Of a stretch of DNA of 64,000 nt, positions 31,512 to 46,262 are shown in pieces. Position 1 is the first letter of the stretch. Every line of letters starts with the position of its first letter. Position numbers and translations under genes: made by a program. The notes beneath the pieces are model-generated. The model was given only the letters and a program-made list of their open reading frames with translations, searched no databases and was not told the DNA's origin. Source of the DNA: Allacma fusca (lineage: Eukaryota; Arthropoda; Collembola; Symphypleona; Sminthuridae); NCBI GenBank assembly GCA_947179485.1, contig OX359248.1, positions 56,926,386-56,990,385 on the forward strand. The letters are read 5' to 3'.

Positions 31512-34500
31512 TAGCATACTCAGCATCTGAAGCAATCATGTCCATCTCCCACATTATCCCAACTTTTCAACTCCTTTATTCTGAAAACAGTGGACCGAAA
31601 CTCAAATCAAGATTGATACCAAATTTTTCCTGGCTTTGCTCAAGCGTCAGCATTTAAAAGCACAGCTAATTACAGTAATTACACCCATTTTATAATCACA
31701 GCTTACCACTAGTATAATTATTATACTTGTGAGCCGTTAAAAAGGGGGTATCGATAAAGTGGAGGATTTGTTCGCATGCTTTTGGAGGATGACAAAATGT
31801 CTATTACAAATATAGGGCAAATGTGGCAATGAGGACAGTCCCCTAAGCTACATGTAATTACATATGTCATTGGTCTACTGTATCTCTCACTATTAGAGAC
31901 CCCCCATTTAGAGACACCATTTTTAAAGCATATCTTTCTAAAATGTTAATTTTTGCATAAACCGGATATATGTACGAGTCTAATTTCCTCCTTTCAAGGC
32001 TCCTACGATGCATGAAGAGTGCACTACAAAATTTAGTATCTACAGTGTCGTTATAGTTGGAAGAGCCTTAAAACAGGATTCCTTGTGTACTCTCCACGAC
32101 AATTAGTGTATGGGAAAGTCCCTGGGAAAGTTCCAACCTACAATTTCATACGGCTATTTTAAAATAGTGGACCCACTTTAGAGCGGCTCACTCTAGAATT
32201 AATAGCCCTTGGTTTGCTCTCGTTGTTTTCTTTGTACTAATTACAAATACCGGCACGTATTTATATAGATACATACAGTTGAATATCTTCATAACGGATC
32301 ACTCCCACGTGGGTCTCTAGTAACATCCGCATTTATGCGTTTGACAGAGCAGCACCTCCTTATAACGGCACCCCTTCTAAGGACATACTTTAAGCTACAT
32401 TTAGCAACGCTACTGGGCTTCCTCTAGATGATTCCTAATTTAAGGGATTTCGTCTTTAACATTAAGCTCAATTTGGCATGTATAGGTACAGTATAGGGTT
32501 TTTATTAGGGATCGGGGCTGATATAAAAATCAAGGGAATACGCACGTTACTTCTGAGCGGGCAGTGCTTGTACAGATATTTGAGGGAGTATTTGAGATAA
32601 CTGATCAAAATTTCCTATCTATATTGGATCTATGTATGAATATTAAAGGGACTCAAGATCCCGGTCCCCGTAGAAAGTTATGGGTGAAGAGAATAAAAAT
32701 GGCTACACGTGTATCTATATATATATACGTATGTACATATGTAGTGGGATGTTAAGAGCGGGGAGTAAAGTAAGTAACCAGCTTCAGTTCCCCCAAACTT
32801 CTTTCAAATCTCAATGATCCCTGAGTATACGTGAAAGTCCTTGGACAGTCTTCAACTTTCGCCTAAGTTTTATATTAGTTCTTCCCAACTCAGACTCCGT
32901 AGTATCATTTCTACAAGTGCAGGCCTCTTAACTTACATTCAATTCACTCGTCCCCAGTCTACCCACACTATAACGGACCTCCGGCCTCACAGTCTTGTCA
33001 GTATCTACATAGACGCACAATCAATATATTTCTCATCATTTCACACAACCTTCATTTTTTCCCTTCCACAAAATCCCCTCGATTGGAGAAAAAACATTTT
33101 CATTTTTCTCTAGTCCAGGCTGCTGTCATGACCAGAGTCTCCTGTAACTTTAGTACTTGATTCAATAGGGACCGGGACTAGAGATTTATTTGTTAGCAAT
33201 TCCAACTCCTTCCAGCCATGTGCAGTGTAAACCTCTTTATTATGGTCTCCACGTTATGCATTTTAGTCCCTTTGTGTGTCCCATATAGTCAGCTATTATT
33301 TTATACACACCCAAACTTCTCACCACTTTTACAACAGAACGGAGCCCCTTTCTAATCCTCTTCTTTCATTCACAAACTTACAATTATCCCTTTTAGAAAA
33401 CTTCCACCGAACCTCAGCACTGTGAGAAAAAATCACATGACAGTATTTAAAAATAATAACAAGTGGGAAAATTGTATCTTCGAGGATTTTCAGAACAAGG
33501 GTAAGCTTTAGCTCAGAAAATTTCCCGCAATGGGACTTTTTTCTCTCACTGGTAGTTTGATTTGCTCAGAATAATAATTACTTATTAATGATGACTTAGG
33601 ACAGGCAAGACGTTATTGTAAGAACAAGTGGGAAAGATCCTCGTGTCACCTCCAAGCAATGGATAGATCCAGTCCAGCATTATTTAACTGCACAACCTAC
33701 CACACTTGTGTATCCAACACAACCTTCCTCCCCAGAGTTAGCACACTTAACTTAAGCCAATTCTAACAAATATCTCATTTTTATTTCTTATAATAATTCA
33801 TTATAGATAACTAATTATACATAAATATACGGTGAATGTAAACAAATTTAGTAATTTGAAATCAGTGAATAATGCTGAGTTATGTCACAATAAAGCAATT
33901 ACATTACATTTCATTATGTAGTGCATGAGTCTTATTGTTAAATAAAAAGTGGGACATGCTGTAATTATATGCTATTTAGAGCCGTGTCCTATAAATAAAA
34001 AGATACTGTTCATACAAAATGTTTCTTCAAAGGTTGGATTTATTCTCTAAATATTTGCCATTATGAGTACTCTATTAAATTAGAATAATGTTATTTCAGT
34101 TTATATGAATATTATTAAATAAAACATTTACTTTAGCTAGAGCTGACTTTACGGAGCTGGAATAAGGCTGTTCTAGAGAAGGACAGAAGTTGATTGAGGA
34201 GACCACTGTAGGGAGGAAAATTGCTTAGAATGAAAGGTAAGGAGCTTAAAAGTAAAGTTTATAAAATACTTCGGAGTCCGTTATATGGAGACTAGACTGT
34301 AGGTGATAATAATGGAAAGGTTGGTTGGATGAAGTGACATGGGAATGAAGACACGGGAGAAGAATCAAGATCAGTTGCATTGCCAAAAAGTGACAATGCG
34401 TCAGTCAAGCGAGAAATAAATAGAGAGAACCCGGGTTTTTTCCGCTTATTTCCTACGAGAGAGAATAATGGGTTCGTGTACAAATGAGAACCGCCGGATT

Positions 34501-37500
34501 TACGACACAACCTAAAACTTTGTCATGCCACGGACGGAGAGCGTATCCCTGGCTCTGAATACATTAATACGCCAAGATACAAGGAACCTAAAGTCCTTTA
34601 TTATTACACCACCAACTCAAGACGGAAAAATTGGGACCCGTCCCAACACACAACACGCAAAACACCTACTCTTAAGCTGTCTCTTCCCCAATCAAAACTC
34701 TTCCTATTTTCCAATCCGCAATGTCACCTAGTCCAATCCATCCACGCAAATCTCGTTCCGGCCCCAACACTTCAAACATCAATTTTAAATCCTACTCCTT
34801 GTCCACCAGCTTTCACAGCGGACGAAAACCTTCCGTACCCAGGGGGTACCCCATAGTCATACTTACCTGTAGATACACACCAATACACCAAGGATCTGAG
34901 TAAACTCAAATAAGCTTCCTTTTTCCTCCCCCCTCAACCCCTCAAACCCTCACTGTCCCTCTACATTTCCATCCGAGCTTTCTCTTCTATCTTATTGCAT
35001 GACCCATACCTGAGTTCAGTGAAGACTCGCTATAGCAGACCCCGTTGTAGGACCTTCTTTCATTCACCGTAATATTACGAGGAAACATCCCAACTACTAA
35101 AAAACGAACTTTTTATACTTGAAAGAGTAATTATTATACTTCGTACAAATAGAATATAAATAATTATAAGAGACACCCTTTCTATTTTCCTACCTCTCTT
35201 TCATCTACACTTTCCTCCCAACTACATCCTCACACTTTCACTACACACCAAACCCCAAATCCAACAACATTCCTGTCTTCCCTGGCTCCAATCACTCCAG
35301 CAATAAATGTCATTGTCCTCAAATAGTTGCAATATTTATTCCCTGCAGCAAGAATTGTGAGACAAAGGTCTCCCTATTAACAAGAGTCTACTGTGAGGAG
35401 AAAGGGAAGGAGATCTACCGTCGTATTTCATGTTTGCTTTTAATTGAAAGCACGACTCTCTTCTCATCCTGATATTGCGTGTTCAAAGACGGTTTCTTCC
35501 ATCAAAGCCGAGATTTTCTGGGTCACGGAGTCATCCCACGAGCTTCACAAACCAAACAATGACAGTGCATGCTTCCTACAACAGCCTCCTACCAATCATC
35601 CAATTGAAATTGTAACTGTAAACTCCTGAAATGACCATGGCACTTAATGAGAATACAAGGGAAGAGTTGTGGAGGAATTGGAAGGGTGCTCTTATAATGC
35701 GCTCTGTTGTAGCCACAACTTCCTGTATCTTGTGTTTTGTAAAGTCAAAGCCTTATCTAAGTCCAGGAAAAGAAGTTATCTAATGCTAAGGACACGAACT
35801 GACATGAAGTGAGGAGGAAGCTGGGACTAAATTTCCCATTTCTCCTTTCTTGAGCTATCTATCTCCCGCAATTCCCACTTCCCTCATCGTGTCCTTAACG
35901 TCCTATTTCAATTCCATGAGTGCGCTCCCGATGTAACGCCAATCCTAACACCAGCCCGCTTTTAGTCGCAAATTTCCCTCCTTTTCTACCCGCAAATATG
36001 AAAGGTCTATCTAACACCCCACTTTCCCCAAATCTTTTCTTCAGAATAACAAAAATCCTCTTATTAGTGGATCTGTTATAACGAGAGCACTCTGTTCGTA
36101 GCCCCATCTCAGCTTTTTCCAGTTTTAACTCCCGATTTCACCAATGTCAAGGAGACCTCATGAAAATTGAGGGACAAGTGTGTGGGATTTGGGCCCGTGA
36201 GTAGAGAACGCACGAGAGTCCACTCACTTTATTCACGTCTCCATGGACTCCCGAACTCTTTCTCACTTTTAATCATTTCATTTGAGTGGGGAAGTTGTAA
36301 AAATTGTGGGATACAATCCACCCAGAGGAAAATTAGCGTTGTCGTTGAAGTGAGCTTTGTTTTTCAGGGATCCGTCATAAAGAGGACCTCCTGTACGCTA
36401 CTCAAATAGATATACTTGACATTAAGAGATAAAATGGCGTGAAATAGGAGTGCTGTGGATGATCGGAGCCCATGCTGGGGATCCCACGGAAATAATAACG
36501 AGTGTACTCTTTTTATAACGGTCCCCTAAAAGTAGCGCTTCTTAAGTGTACTCAGATTTGATATTTTGAATGAGATGCTCTGTTGAGGAGATGACAGGGA
36601 GGAGTGGGAATGGACTGGATCAACGCTATACACAAAGTGTCCACACCAGGGGGTCCATAATAGCCACAGTGGACTTTATTTGCTCCTGTAACTCAAAGTT
36701 AAGGTTGGTGTAAAACATATAAAATGTAAATATATTTCTGACACTATTGAAAAAGTTCCCTTATAAGGGAATACAGGGGAGTCTCTTATCAAGGGAATGT
36801 TAACGGTTTACATTAATAGTAGTTTTTAAATCCAGGTGTTTCCTATATCTACAAATGTAATTATCTATGTATATGTAATGTGTGTATATGCATTGGGATA
36901 TGATTAGAATATGCTGGACTAGTTGGAGAAAATGCACTGAAAGAAAATCAATGGTAAGGGAGTGTGTTAGTGAGGTCCGTTATAAGGAAGGGCTACTGTG
37001 GGAAAATGTGCTACAAGGGAAAGACAGAAGGGAGGATTTTGAAGAGTGAAAGATTTGGGTTTCCGTAATGTTTTCCAGTCAGAGTAATCCTTGGCATTCA
37101 TGGATTTGGGAAGACACACATGTACATAATGGGACATGTAATTGGACATGTCTTTGCATTTAAATCCATGTGGCTACATATTTGCCCGCACTTGTCGCTA
37201 ATCCCTGAAAGGTTCCATTCAGACCAAGCCAAGCATTGATCAAACCATAAGTCAGCATCGTTCGTCTGTGAAATCATCTCTGCATCCAATCACTGCGTAG
37301 CTTTTAAACCCCTATATGTACAAGCCCTCAAAGCTATGTATGTACATATGTATGCATACATATGTACTTACACACATCAATATCTACTTACTTCAATCCT
37401 AGATTCTTACCTACAGTTAGTTATAAGCCACGTTTTCACTCACTTCCAATCTACTACAGTGGACTCTCGCTATAAGGTACCCCTTCCAATAATCCTACAA

Positions 37501-38693
37501 TATTTCTCTCCCCGCCCACAAATATTTACGCGCATTCCGCTTCATCTCAATCTTAAAGTCTCTTCCTAAAACAGAGTCTAAAATCCAGTCTTTCCTTACT
37601 GGGTCACCTTTAAAGACCAAATGTGCAGATATTTCCATCCCATCCCTTTACGGCAGTGTTGATTTTTTAATCAGTATGAAAGTGTATGGTTAATGCTGTA
37701 GATACATATGTAATTATTTGTATAATCAACTATTTTAATGTTCAATGAATAGTTTGTCACTAAAAATATTGGCGGAAATTCAAGTTTGACTGGAAAACCA
37801 AGAGTATGTTTAATTATTTGTTGAATGTGAGTAAAGGAGTGATGGCTGAGAGTGGACAGAGTGAGAAGATATTACACAACTCTAATTGAGAATGCATTGA
37901 TTGGTTAGAATAATATTCAGTTATTGACTCAGAATGATATGACTAAATAGCTGAGCTGTTGGCTCATGCTGGGTTGCCAGTAATTACTTTAAATGAAGCG
38001 AAATAGTAAGGAATAAAATATTCCTTACACGTTACAGTTGACTCTCGTAATTACGTACCACTCTTCGTATACCATTTGTTCTCTATAAGTGAGCTAACAA
38101 TTTTTAAAAGTCTTAAATTTTTTCCTAAACCTTAATGCATACAAAGTACGTTGTCGATACAAGAAGTCACTTTTCACAAGTACTTTCACACAGGGGGGGG
38201 GGTCTTGTATGGTGAGATTTTAATGTAAAAGCAAGTCCTTTAAACCATTTGTACGTGTAAGATTTAGAATTGTGGCAAATAAGTATATTCCCCGTTGGTT
38301 TCACATTTTCGTATACTTATATTTACGGAGAAGGTGCACTTTTAGAGCAGTCTGTTATAGCGAGAGCTCGCCGTTGACTCTGAAGTTGTCTCAGCCCTAA
38401 ATCCCACTTATCCCACCCTCATAACGAGTGGCTCTTTTAAAATGAGCTAAATAAAAATTCCTGTATTAATCATGCGTGAGAACATTACGGAGCCAGTGTG
38501 GGAAAGATAATCTTGTATGAAGTACGCTGTAACGAGATTATACTGTACTTAAGAGGCATGGCTTAGTATTCCCAAAGGGAGTTCTATCCGTCCGACTCTC
38601 CCCAACATCCTTACGAAAGGACGCTGAGCACAAAGGCTAGAGTGCCGTAAAGACTGTAACGTGAATCTGATAAGAACTGTGTGGATTCAGCTA

Positions 38694-38853
38694 CAGTCGT
38701 CTCTCACTATAAAAGAGTCCCTCATACAAATAATTGTTTATGTTCGTAGACTTTCTCCTGTGGCCCAACATTCAAATTGTCACTATAAGAGTAGGCCAAG
38801 TAGAGATTTTTGATTTTTTTTGGGGGGGTGCTTGGCATAGTTAGGTCGTACTG
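38694..38853. mobile_element. Pogo-like MITE (160 bp) with TA duplications
   Basis: TA|CAGTCGTCTCTCACTATAAA on the left and CATAGTTAGGTCGTACTG|TA on the right. The inverted match is imperfect but the CAGT ends and TA flanks are intact. Confidence 0.5.
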
Positions 38854-40054
38854 TAGAAGCTAAATTTGACTGGAGTCTCTGAGATTTGTTATTTGAGTGG
38901 TGAAGGAAGTCTGAATATATAGAGAGGGAACTACAGTGCGATATATAGATATGGAAGTGCATGTATTACTGCAGAGAAAGTTGTGTGACATGAAAAAGGA
39001 ACATACATTTGAGCAGGCCATTAAAATGCGAAATTTATTTGAAATGGGACACAAGTTTTGCCCAATTCAACGGGCTGAGTCAGTGGCAGCTGGAGCGGAC
39101 CATGGCTCAATAGTTATTATGCACAGTCCAACCTCCCCATAGCGACATTTCCTTCCAGCCCCAACTTTCATTTCAATTCGTGGACTAATCAGAAAATTCA
39201 ACTGTCAACCTACAGCAGCTTTTCCTATTGCCCAGAGAGATTGCCCTTATAAGAGTCCGTAATTTAGGATTTAATATCACAACTCTAATCAAACTCACAA
39301 TCAACTATTTCCATGTTAATTATAAGTTGGCAAAAATCCATCCCTACAAATTTTACCTGCTAACTTACAACAACGATCAATGTGACAAATTTATTTTATC
39401 ACCCTGGACCCTTTTGAGAAGGTTTGACTCTACTTGAATGTGTCTATAATTCCGTCAACAATATCTATATTCTATCATGTGATATACATTTGCTTTTAAA
39501 TTATACACACCAGTCGTAAGGTGTTGGATTATGGAAAATCTCATCTTCTCAAAACAACCACTCCCATCAGCTTCCTTTCTTACAATTAGTTGGTCCGTTA
39601 GAAAAATCCCTTCCTGTACCAAATCGGACGTTTAAATCAATCAAACTAAATAATTCTAGAAACGAAACAAAACTTTTCCTTATACCAAAGACCAGTCCAT
39701 TTAGTAACACATTTTTCTTTCACACTTCCCCTTCCCTCGCATAAACATTCAACGGGACTTGTAATGGGAATCTTACAGTTTTGAAATATTGTCAGTCTGG
39801 TGTTTTGGATAGGTCCGTTATAAAGGAGTTTCACACTGTACGAACATAAACTTTGTAAGTACATTTTACTCTCCCATTTACAATAATTCCTGCATATAGA
39901 ATAGGATTCGTGAGGTAAAATTTAGAAGGCGTTTATAGGTATCGTGAGCTTAATTTTCTTTGGGGGTCCATTACATCCCACACCCTCTGTATTCATAATG
40001 GGCTGACTTATTGAACCCGCAATTCCCGAAAATAACTGACCGCACGGAGTGACA

Positions 40055-40077
40055 CAAACACACACACACACACACAT
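40055..40077. repeat. (AC)n microsatellite
   Basis: CA dinucleotide run on the plus strand. Confidence 0.85.
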
Positions 40078-40564
40078 GTGTTCACAGATCGTATTTCCTT
40101 CCGGGGAAAGCATACAGTGGGGAGTGGGAATGAAAGGACCCCCAAAGATAATAAAGTTATTAGATAGAAATGTAGAGTGTTGTGAGGACATGAAAGGAAA
40201 GTGTAATAAAAGGGAATGGAAGGAGTGCTGTTGTAGGGAGGAAGGACTGTATGAGCACACTACTCTTGTGTAGGTCATAGGGAGAAAGCATTGGCTGGGG
40301 AGAAGATGCCAAGAAAAAATGAAGACTTTTGCCGCAGTCTCTCGCTGGGCTTTTTTATTGTTCCGAGAAAAGGAGGAGAACCTTGGAGTCTTTTTATTGT
40401 GTCCGTTGACAGATTGTGAGGAAAGAAAATAAGAGGAAGGAAAGAGCAAGTCCTCTTGAAAATCATGAGATTGTTTTTAACATTTCCCCATCGCTTGTCC
40501 CGCACCTCTCCAAATAACAATCAAATGCCCGGGTGGGAATTGTCCCGATCACCTCAAATAACTA

Positions 40565-40734
40565 CAGTCACATCTCTTCATAACTCCTCCGCAAAAACGC
40601 GTCTGGAAATTACGCTACCCCTAAAGCAGCCTAAAGTCAGGAAATTTACTTCAAATCATTTTCTCCTGTAGAGAAAGTCCTCTTATACAATAATTATTAC
40701 ATATAGGGGCATCACTTATAGCAATAGTTGACTG
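40565..40734. mobile_element. Pogo-like MITE (170 bp) with TA duplications
   Basis: TA|CAGTCACATCTCTTCATAAC on the left and TTATAGCAATAGTTGACTG|TA on the right. Intact flanks make this one of the clearest copies. Confidence 0.6.
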
Positions 40735-43700
40735 TACAGGATTGAAAAGCCACACATTTATATTTTAGCTCTGTAAGACGGCATGCTTCAAAAACAGGGA
40801 AAATTAACATTGGAGCTGGAGAGATTTGCCCAAGGTAGGAATGAGGCTCTTATTAAGAGGGTCGTGCATCCTGAGCTTACACTGTAGGAATGCCCTGAGT
40901 AAGAATTGGACCCTGTGCTATTGCAGGACTGAACAACTGGACCAGTTCCCCCACAACTCTGTCCCAAAACGTCTCCTAGGAATCATAAACCACCTTTAAA
41001 ACCCCCATTTAATTCCATTCCAATATCAATTTCCACTTAAAGTGAAAAAATCCACATTTATTTCTTTTCTTTTATTTCTTTCTTTTCCAATTCTCTCTTT
41101 CCACTCTCTTTTTTATCTTATTATTATCTTATTATTATCCATCTTACTCAAATTCCCGCTACAAAAATCCAGGACTTACACCAAATTTTCTCTCATATAG
41201 TATACAAATTTCCTGTAACCAAACTATTAATGCTGGGAAAACTACATATGTACATATATATAGTAAACTTCTTTATGAGGGCCCTTTAAAATCCTCGTTA
41301 TAACAGCCGCGCTTTCACATTCCCTAGAATGATTGGAACCTCACTAATTACCACATTGTCCTTTTTCACCTAACACACGCAGATACATATGACCGTATAG
41401 GATATATCATTAGAGTAAAGGCTCATTTTAAGAGTATCTACTTGTCATTTGTCATTAGGAAAACGTTGAGCGTCCACTTTTATCCAGATCCATTATAACC
41501 ATTATAACCGTTATAAACATCATTACTTTATACTTACCCTTTCAATGAAAGCTTCTCTCTCTCTCTACAAGTAATAATTACTTAGGCTAGAGGCGGATGG
41601 GATATGCCAAGCTTACTGTATTTGTTCGTATTTGAAATGGTAAAGTAGATTGTTGTAGAAATAATAAGAAGATGTTACAAGGCTATAGATATGCCCCAAG
41701 AATGGAAGTAAGTTAGAATGAAGGAACTGGGATCGGGATTGAGAGGTGATATGGTACACTTAGAAATTGACTAAATGGAATTACCAGGTTGATTTAAATG
41801 TTGGAGAAGACGAAATGGTCGTGTGGAGAAAGTAATAGGTGAATTAACAGACAGCATTAATTGGCTGCGATTAGAGGTCTTGGGGAGGAAATCCTCTTAA
41901 CTGGGAATGTTGTGGAGGTATGTGCGAATGGAGGTCTGGTGCGGGGTATGTGTGTGGCGTAGTGTGTTCTGGCCTACGGGTTGTCACCGCACTGTCACTC
42001 CTAAAGCTATCCCGTATAATTACAGCCACGCTCCAATATTTCAACTCTAAGTAGTCAAGTCTGCGAGAAAGGCTAGAAAGCCAAGTACAGTAGGTCTTTC
42101 CTATGCAAGACGCCCTCAAAACAGAGTGTACGATGTATTTTCCGCATTTATCTTCGTCTTGTTAACTTTTGTGAGTCAAAGAGAAACGACGGTTGTGAGA
42201 GGGGAACTTTGGGGGATCGAGGGGCGTTTTTCTACAGAGACTGCACTGTTGTTTGTTTGTCCATTGAGCTGACTGTTCAGTCCGTAATAAGGTGGTAATG
42301 ACTTGGAAAGTAACCTCCGCACTATCAGACTGCGTAATCCCACATGAGGTAAGTACAACTCTACAGTCACTTCCGCATAATTAGTCCCAATGCATTCAAA
42401 ACCGCACCGCTCAGTAATTAACTCCCGCTAATTCAATGGGAGGAAGGAACCCACAAAAATCAATCCCCTTCTCAATTCCAACAGTAATCCCAAGCCAGGC
42501 ACAATTCCCCTCAACTTTTACCTCCGGATATCCCTTTTTCCACTCACATTCCTTTCTTACACAATCCACCATACAATCCACCATCACATTTTTATAGGGA
42601 CCCTTTTCCCAAAATTTTCCCACTCACATATTCTTTTCCCATGAAAATTCCAGTAGTATTGCAGTATGTACAATAGTTTTATCAATTCCTTGAACATTTC
42701 AACGCTTTCCAGCAATTTCATTCATTTTACCATCATTTATTTTATAAAATCAAGTCCTTCTCACGTTAGTACAATATTTTAGTAAAATATTAGATTTTAT
42801 AAAAATTCCCTATTCGTGAGAAACCAATACATGGACAACCCTCGGAAATTATTTCTCAAACTATTTTTTCCCAAAATTTCATTTTTGCCTCAAAATCAGT
42901 AGATATTGGTAAAACAAATGACTGGTTCTAGTCAAATTGAGCAGAAGCGTATGAAAAATAATTATAATTCCATAAAAAATCAGGAATGATGATAAACAGA
43001 ATTGAGGGATTTTACCAAAAGTTCCCGAACTAATACTGCCCGTACACAAAACGGAAAATTCTACCAAAATTCTTCTTTTTCTCCAAAATTCAGGTGAGGC
43101 AGGAAAGTCATGACCAAAATTAATTATACCTAAAAAAATCAGGCTTCACATGAACACCAACGTTTACAAATACAACGGTACGTTTCTGAATATTCTTAAT
43201 TATTACTTCCCAATGGAAAATGTTTTTTTTTCCAAAATTTAGCCCTGGTAGTAAATAACCCAAAATTTAGGAAATTTCAAATTGTTATGGTATGAACGTG
43301 AAAAACACTAGCACTTGGAAGTTCAATGATTACAATCTCCAAGGACTGTTTATTCAAAAGGTAGTATTAAAATTGATAAAAGTGAGGAGTAATTTAGAAA
43401 TTTGGTTGGGATAGGAAAGTTGGATTGGAGCTAATGAAAGGTACATATGTAGGGAAAAGAGGAGAGTGTGTAGGGAAAGGTGGAATAATAAAAATTGGTA
43501 ATCAGAATCGAATTGAGGAGAGAGTGGGGAAAAGAGACTGAGAAAGTGGCTTGGAATGTTTTTATTATTTGGAGCATGTGCCGGGTGATTTATATGGGAT
43601 TAGCTTTGACCCAGGGAGAAATTGAAAGTTGAAGTGGAGTGTGGGATGATTACCGGAGTGACCTGGATTTGATTCCTGGCGAGTGGAGACTGTTGTAGAG

Positions 43701-44916
43701 AGAAAGAGGGGGAGAGAGCGAGAGAGCGAGAGAAATGTATATATTGAGGAAATAAATCCGGACTTGTTACTCTGCGAGGAGAAGTGATCGGATAATGGAC
43801 AGGAGTGAAGATGAGGTGCTGGAAGCACGGGGGGAAGCAAGACTGGCTCAGATGATGAGAGTAGACGTCTGATTGTGAGCCTGGAGTCGTAAAAGGAAGA
43901 AGAGTTAGAACAAGTGTAAGATTTGGGAGCGGCTGAAGAACACGTCTGCCTCCGTCTCAATGTAAACACAAACTGAACTGGTAGGAACGGGCAGAGGAAA
44001 GCGAGAGTGGAACTTCCAACCAAACTTACGCCAAGCCCTTCGCTCCTTTGCTCCTTCGCTCCTTCTCTCCAACAATCCCCAACAGCCAGCAGGAACGACT
44101 AACCCATTCCTAATGCATACAGTACCTTCGCCATATAACCACACCCCTCATACGCATAGAAAACCTATAGGAACTGTACGTATCTATATTATTCTAATCA
44201 TTATTATGCATACAAAATTATGCTCATACTGTACAACCACCAAAGGAATTACATGAGAAAATCCCCCATTCATTTTTCCCACAGAGTAAGTTTCCAATGT
44301 GACAGTACCCGTAAAAGGAATAGGATTTTACTACCGTAATACTAGCACAGTTCTTTATAGCGAGGGATTAAACTATATTGTCGGTGAAGAGGTAAAATGT
44401 TCCAAGTCCATATTTACCAAAAGTAAATTGGTTTACTTTCAAACAAAATCCCTTCGACGCAATGTTCATTACAGATATTAGTAAATTGCACACACATACA
44501 TATGTACATACACTTTAAGTGCAACTGCATTGAAATGCAGATCGACTGCAGTGCATTATCATGGCAATAGATCTCCTTGTAATTCAAACTTTGGGAAGTC
44601 CTCGTAAGGCAAAAACAAAAAACAATGGCTCTAAAATAATTTTAACCATCGTGGAGAAAATGTTTTGTAGGGGAGTTTAGCATGGTGAGAGTGCAGAGTA
44701 CTTTCTTCACCCTATTTACACAAAACACTGGATTAAGATTTAAGCCCCCTGTTGATTGTCTTGCAAAGTGGATTGACAAGGAGGTTCGACTGTAGGAAAT
44801 ATGGTCCCTATATAAATGTTAAAAGTATTATCTAAAGTAGAAATCTGCTACAGGGAAAAACAACTCCTGTCCCGAGAGTGTGGTGAGAGACTGGCTATCG
44901 TAATCAGGTTTTACAA

Positions 44917-46262
44917 TATCTACTCCAAGGCTATAGATAGTAACAGGTTCGGCCAAAGCGTATGCTGAAACAAACCCCTCGCTGTGACGTCATCAAAAGT
45001 TATTGCATACTACACATACTATACAAGTCAATGTAAACAATTCGCATAATAGTTTGAATAAAATTTTTAATTCTTTTCAAGCATTACAATTAAATTTAAA
45101 ATTAACCCACCACAAATACAGAGCTTTTAACAAATTGTTTCCTTTTCACAAAATTAACCTGTGACTTCTGCATTTTAGCAGGGAATTAGTTCAGATTAAA
45201 AACCCCAGCTGACATTGAGGATCATCAAAAGCATTGCGTTTCTTGTTGTTTCTGTAAGTTTTGAATCTTGCTGTTTCCATCAATGCCTTTAAATTTAATA
45301 ACGGCACCATGTGAAACTTGATGTAAACACCAAATCCCTTATTATTTTTTCAATCAAATTCAAAACGGGAAGTTCAGTAAAAATCTCTTCGTCAAAAGTT
45401 AACTTGTTCGTTCGTCTTCATAAAGCTGTATTATTGTAGTGGAATTTGCAAAGATTCCTTGGTCACATCATAGGCTTTAGTACTTACGCTCTTGATTGTC
45501 AATGTCTGAAACATCCTCTGTGCTCCAGTTGACTCTTTTGTGGCTACTAATTAATTTTGCTTGGACGGGGAAACGAGATATATTAAGTGGTTTGTGTTTA
45601 CATAATGCCGGTTTTAGACTTAGAACTTTAGAATCATACAAATAATATTCACAAATTCACTCCTGTTTTGAAATCATTGATTGAAGTTTCTTCATAAGCT
45701 CATTTTGATCGGCCTTGAATTTGTTATGCTTTACAATAAGTTGTTAATTTAATCCCCAAATTCTTTTTTATGTAGACAGTTACTTCGAATTAATGAAACT
45801 GGTTGAGTTCTGAATGGAAACACATTGGGAACGGCCGTTCTTTTTAATATTTTTTAGGTGTCAACTCCAAAAATTCAATTTTCAAATCACAGACATAATC
45901 ACTTTCACTGAAATGATCTGAACAAATCCTAGTTGTTACACAATTCACATTTTCTTTCCTCTTACACTAACCAACCCATACCTTATCTAATTTAGAATTT
46001 TTAGGGAACTTGTGACTCTGTTTGTGACTTGAACACTGTTTAATCTTTTTAGTGTTTTTACATTCCGTTATTGCACAAATAAAATTTACATTAAATAATC
46101 AATTTGCTGCTATACAGATTGTCAACTAAAGACAAGTTGAGCGCGCGCTGAGATCACTTTTACTGACGTCACAGCCCCCTGAATTTGTCCACCTCTCCGC
46201 CCTATTCATTCTTACGTACGATTTGGCCGAACCTGTTACTATCTATAGCCTTGTATCTACTC
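44917..46262. mobile_element. Non-autonomous DNA transposon with 32-bp perfect TIR and 9-bp TSD
   Basis: The element spans 44926-46253 (1,328 bp). Both ends start CAAGGCTATAGATAGTAACA and match perfectly for 32 bp, then for four of the next five. It is flanked by TATCTACTC at 44917-44925 and again at 46254-46262. Subterminally, both ends carry GCTGTGACGTCA, a palindromic ATF/CREB-type site (44985-44992 and 46164-46171). The interior is AT-rich and has no open frame of note, so mobilisation would need a transposase from elsewhere. TIR and duplication lengths would fit the P, hAT or Mutator superfamilies, and I cannot choose. Confidence 0.85.

Larger units (their letters stand above)
30440..44916. 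other. Gene-free DNA, dense in pogo-like MITE ends
   Basis: No credible gene. Minus-strand open frames of 175 codons (39922-40449) and 152 codons (43565-44023) are low-complexity and motif-free. CAGT-type ends recur roughly every 1 kb, for example forward ends near 32272, 37457, 38035, 39112 and 42086, and reverse ends near 34302, 36090 and 39834. Simple repeats are (GGAGTTGTT)n near 30803-30830, a poly-G run near 38192-38201, (AC)n at 40055-40077 and GA-rich DNA near 43700-43733. Confidence 0.5.

Noticed and set aside
39922..40449. 175-codon minus-strand open frame
   Set aside because: It runs through an (AC)n microsatellite and is Ser/Phe/Cys-rich, with no motif.
43600..43735. Possible tRNA-derived SINE (B-box-like GGATTTGATTCC at 43665)
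   Set aside because: No convincing A box, no tRNA-like stems, and no second copy found.
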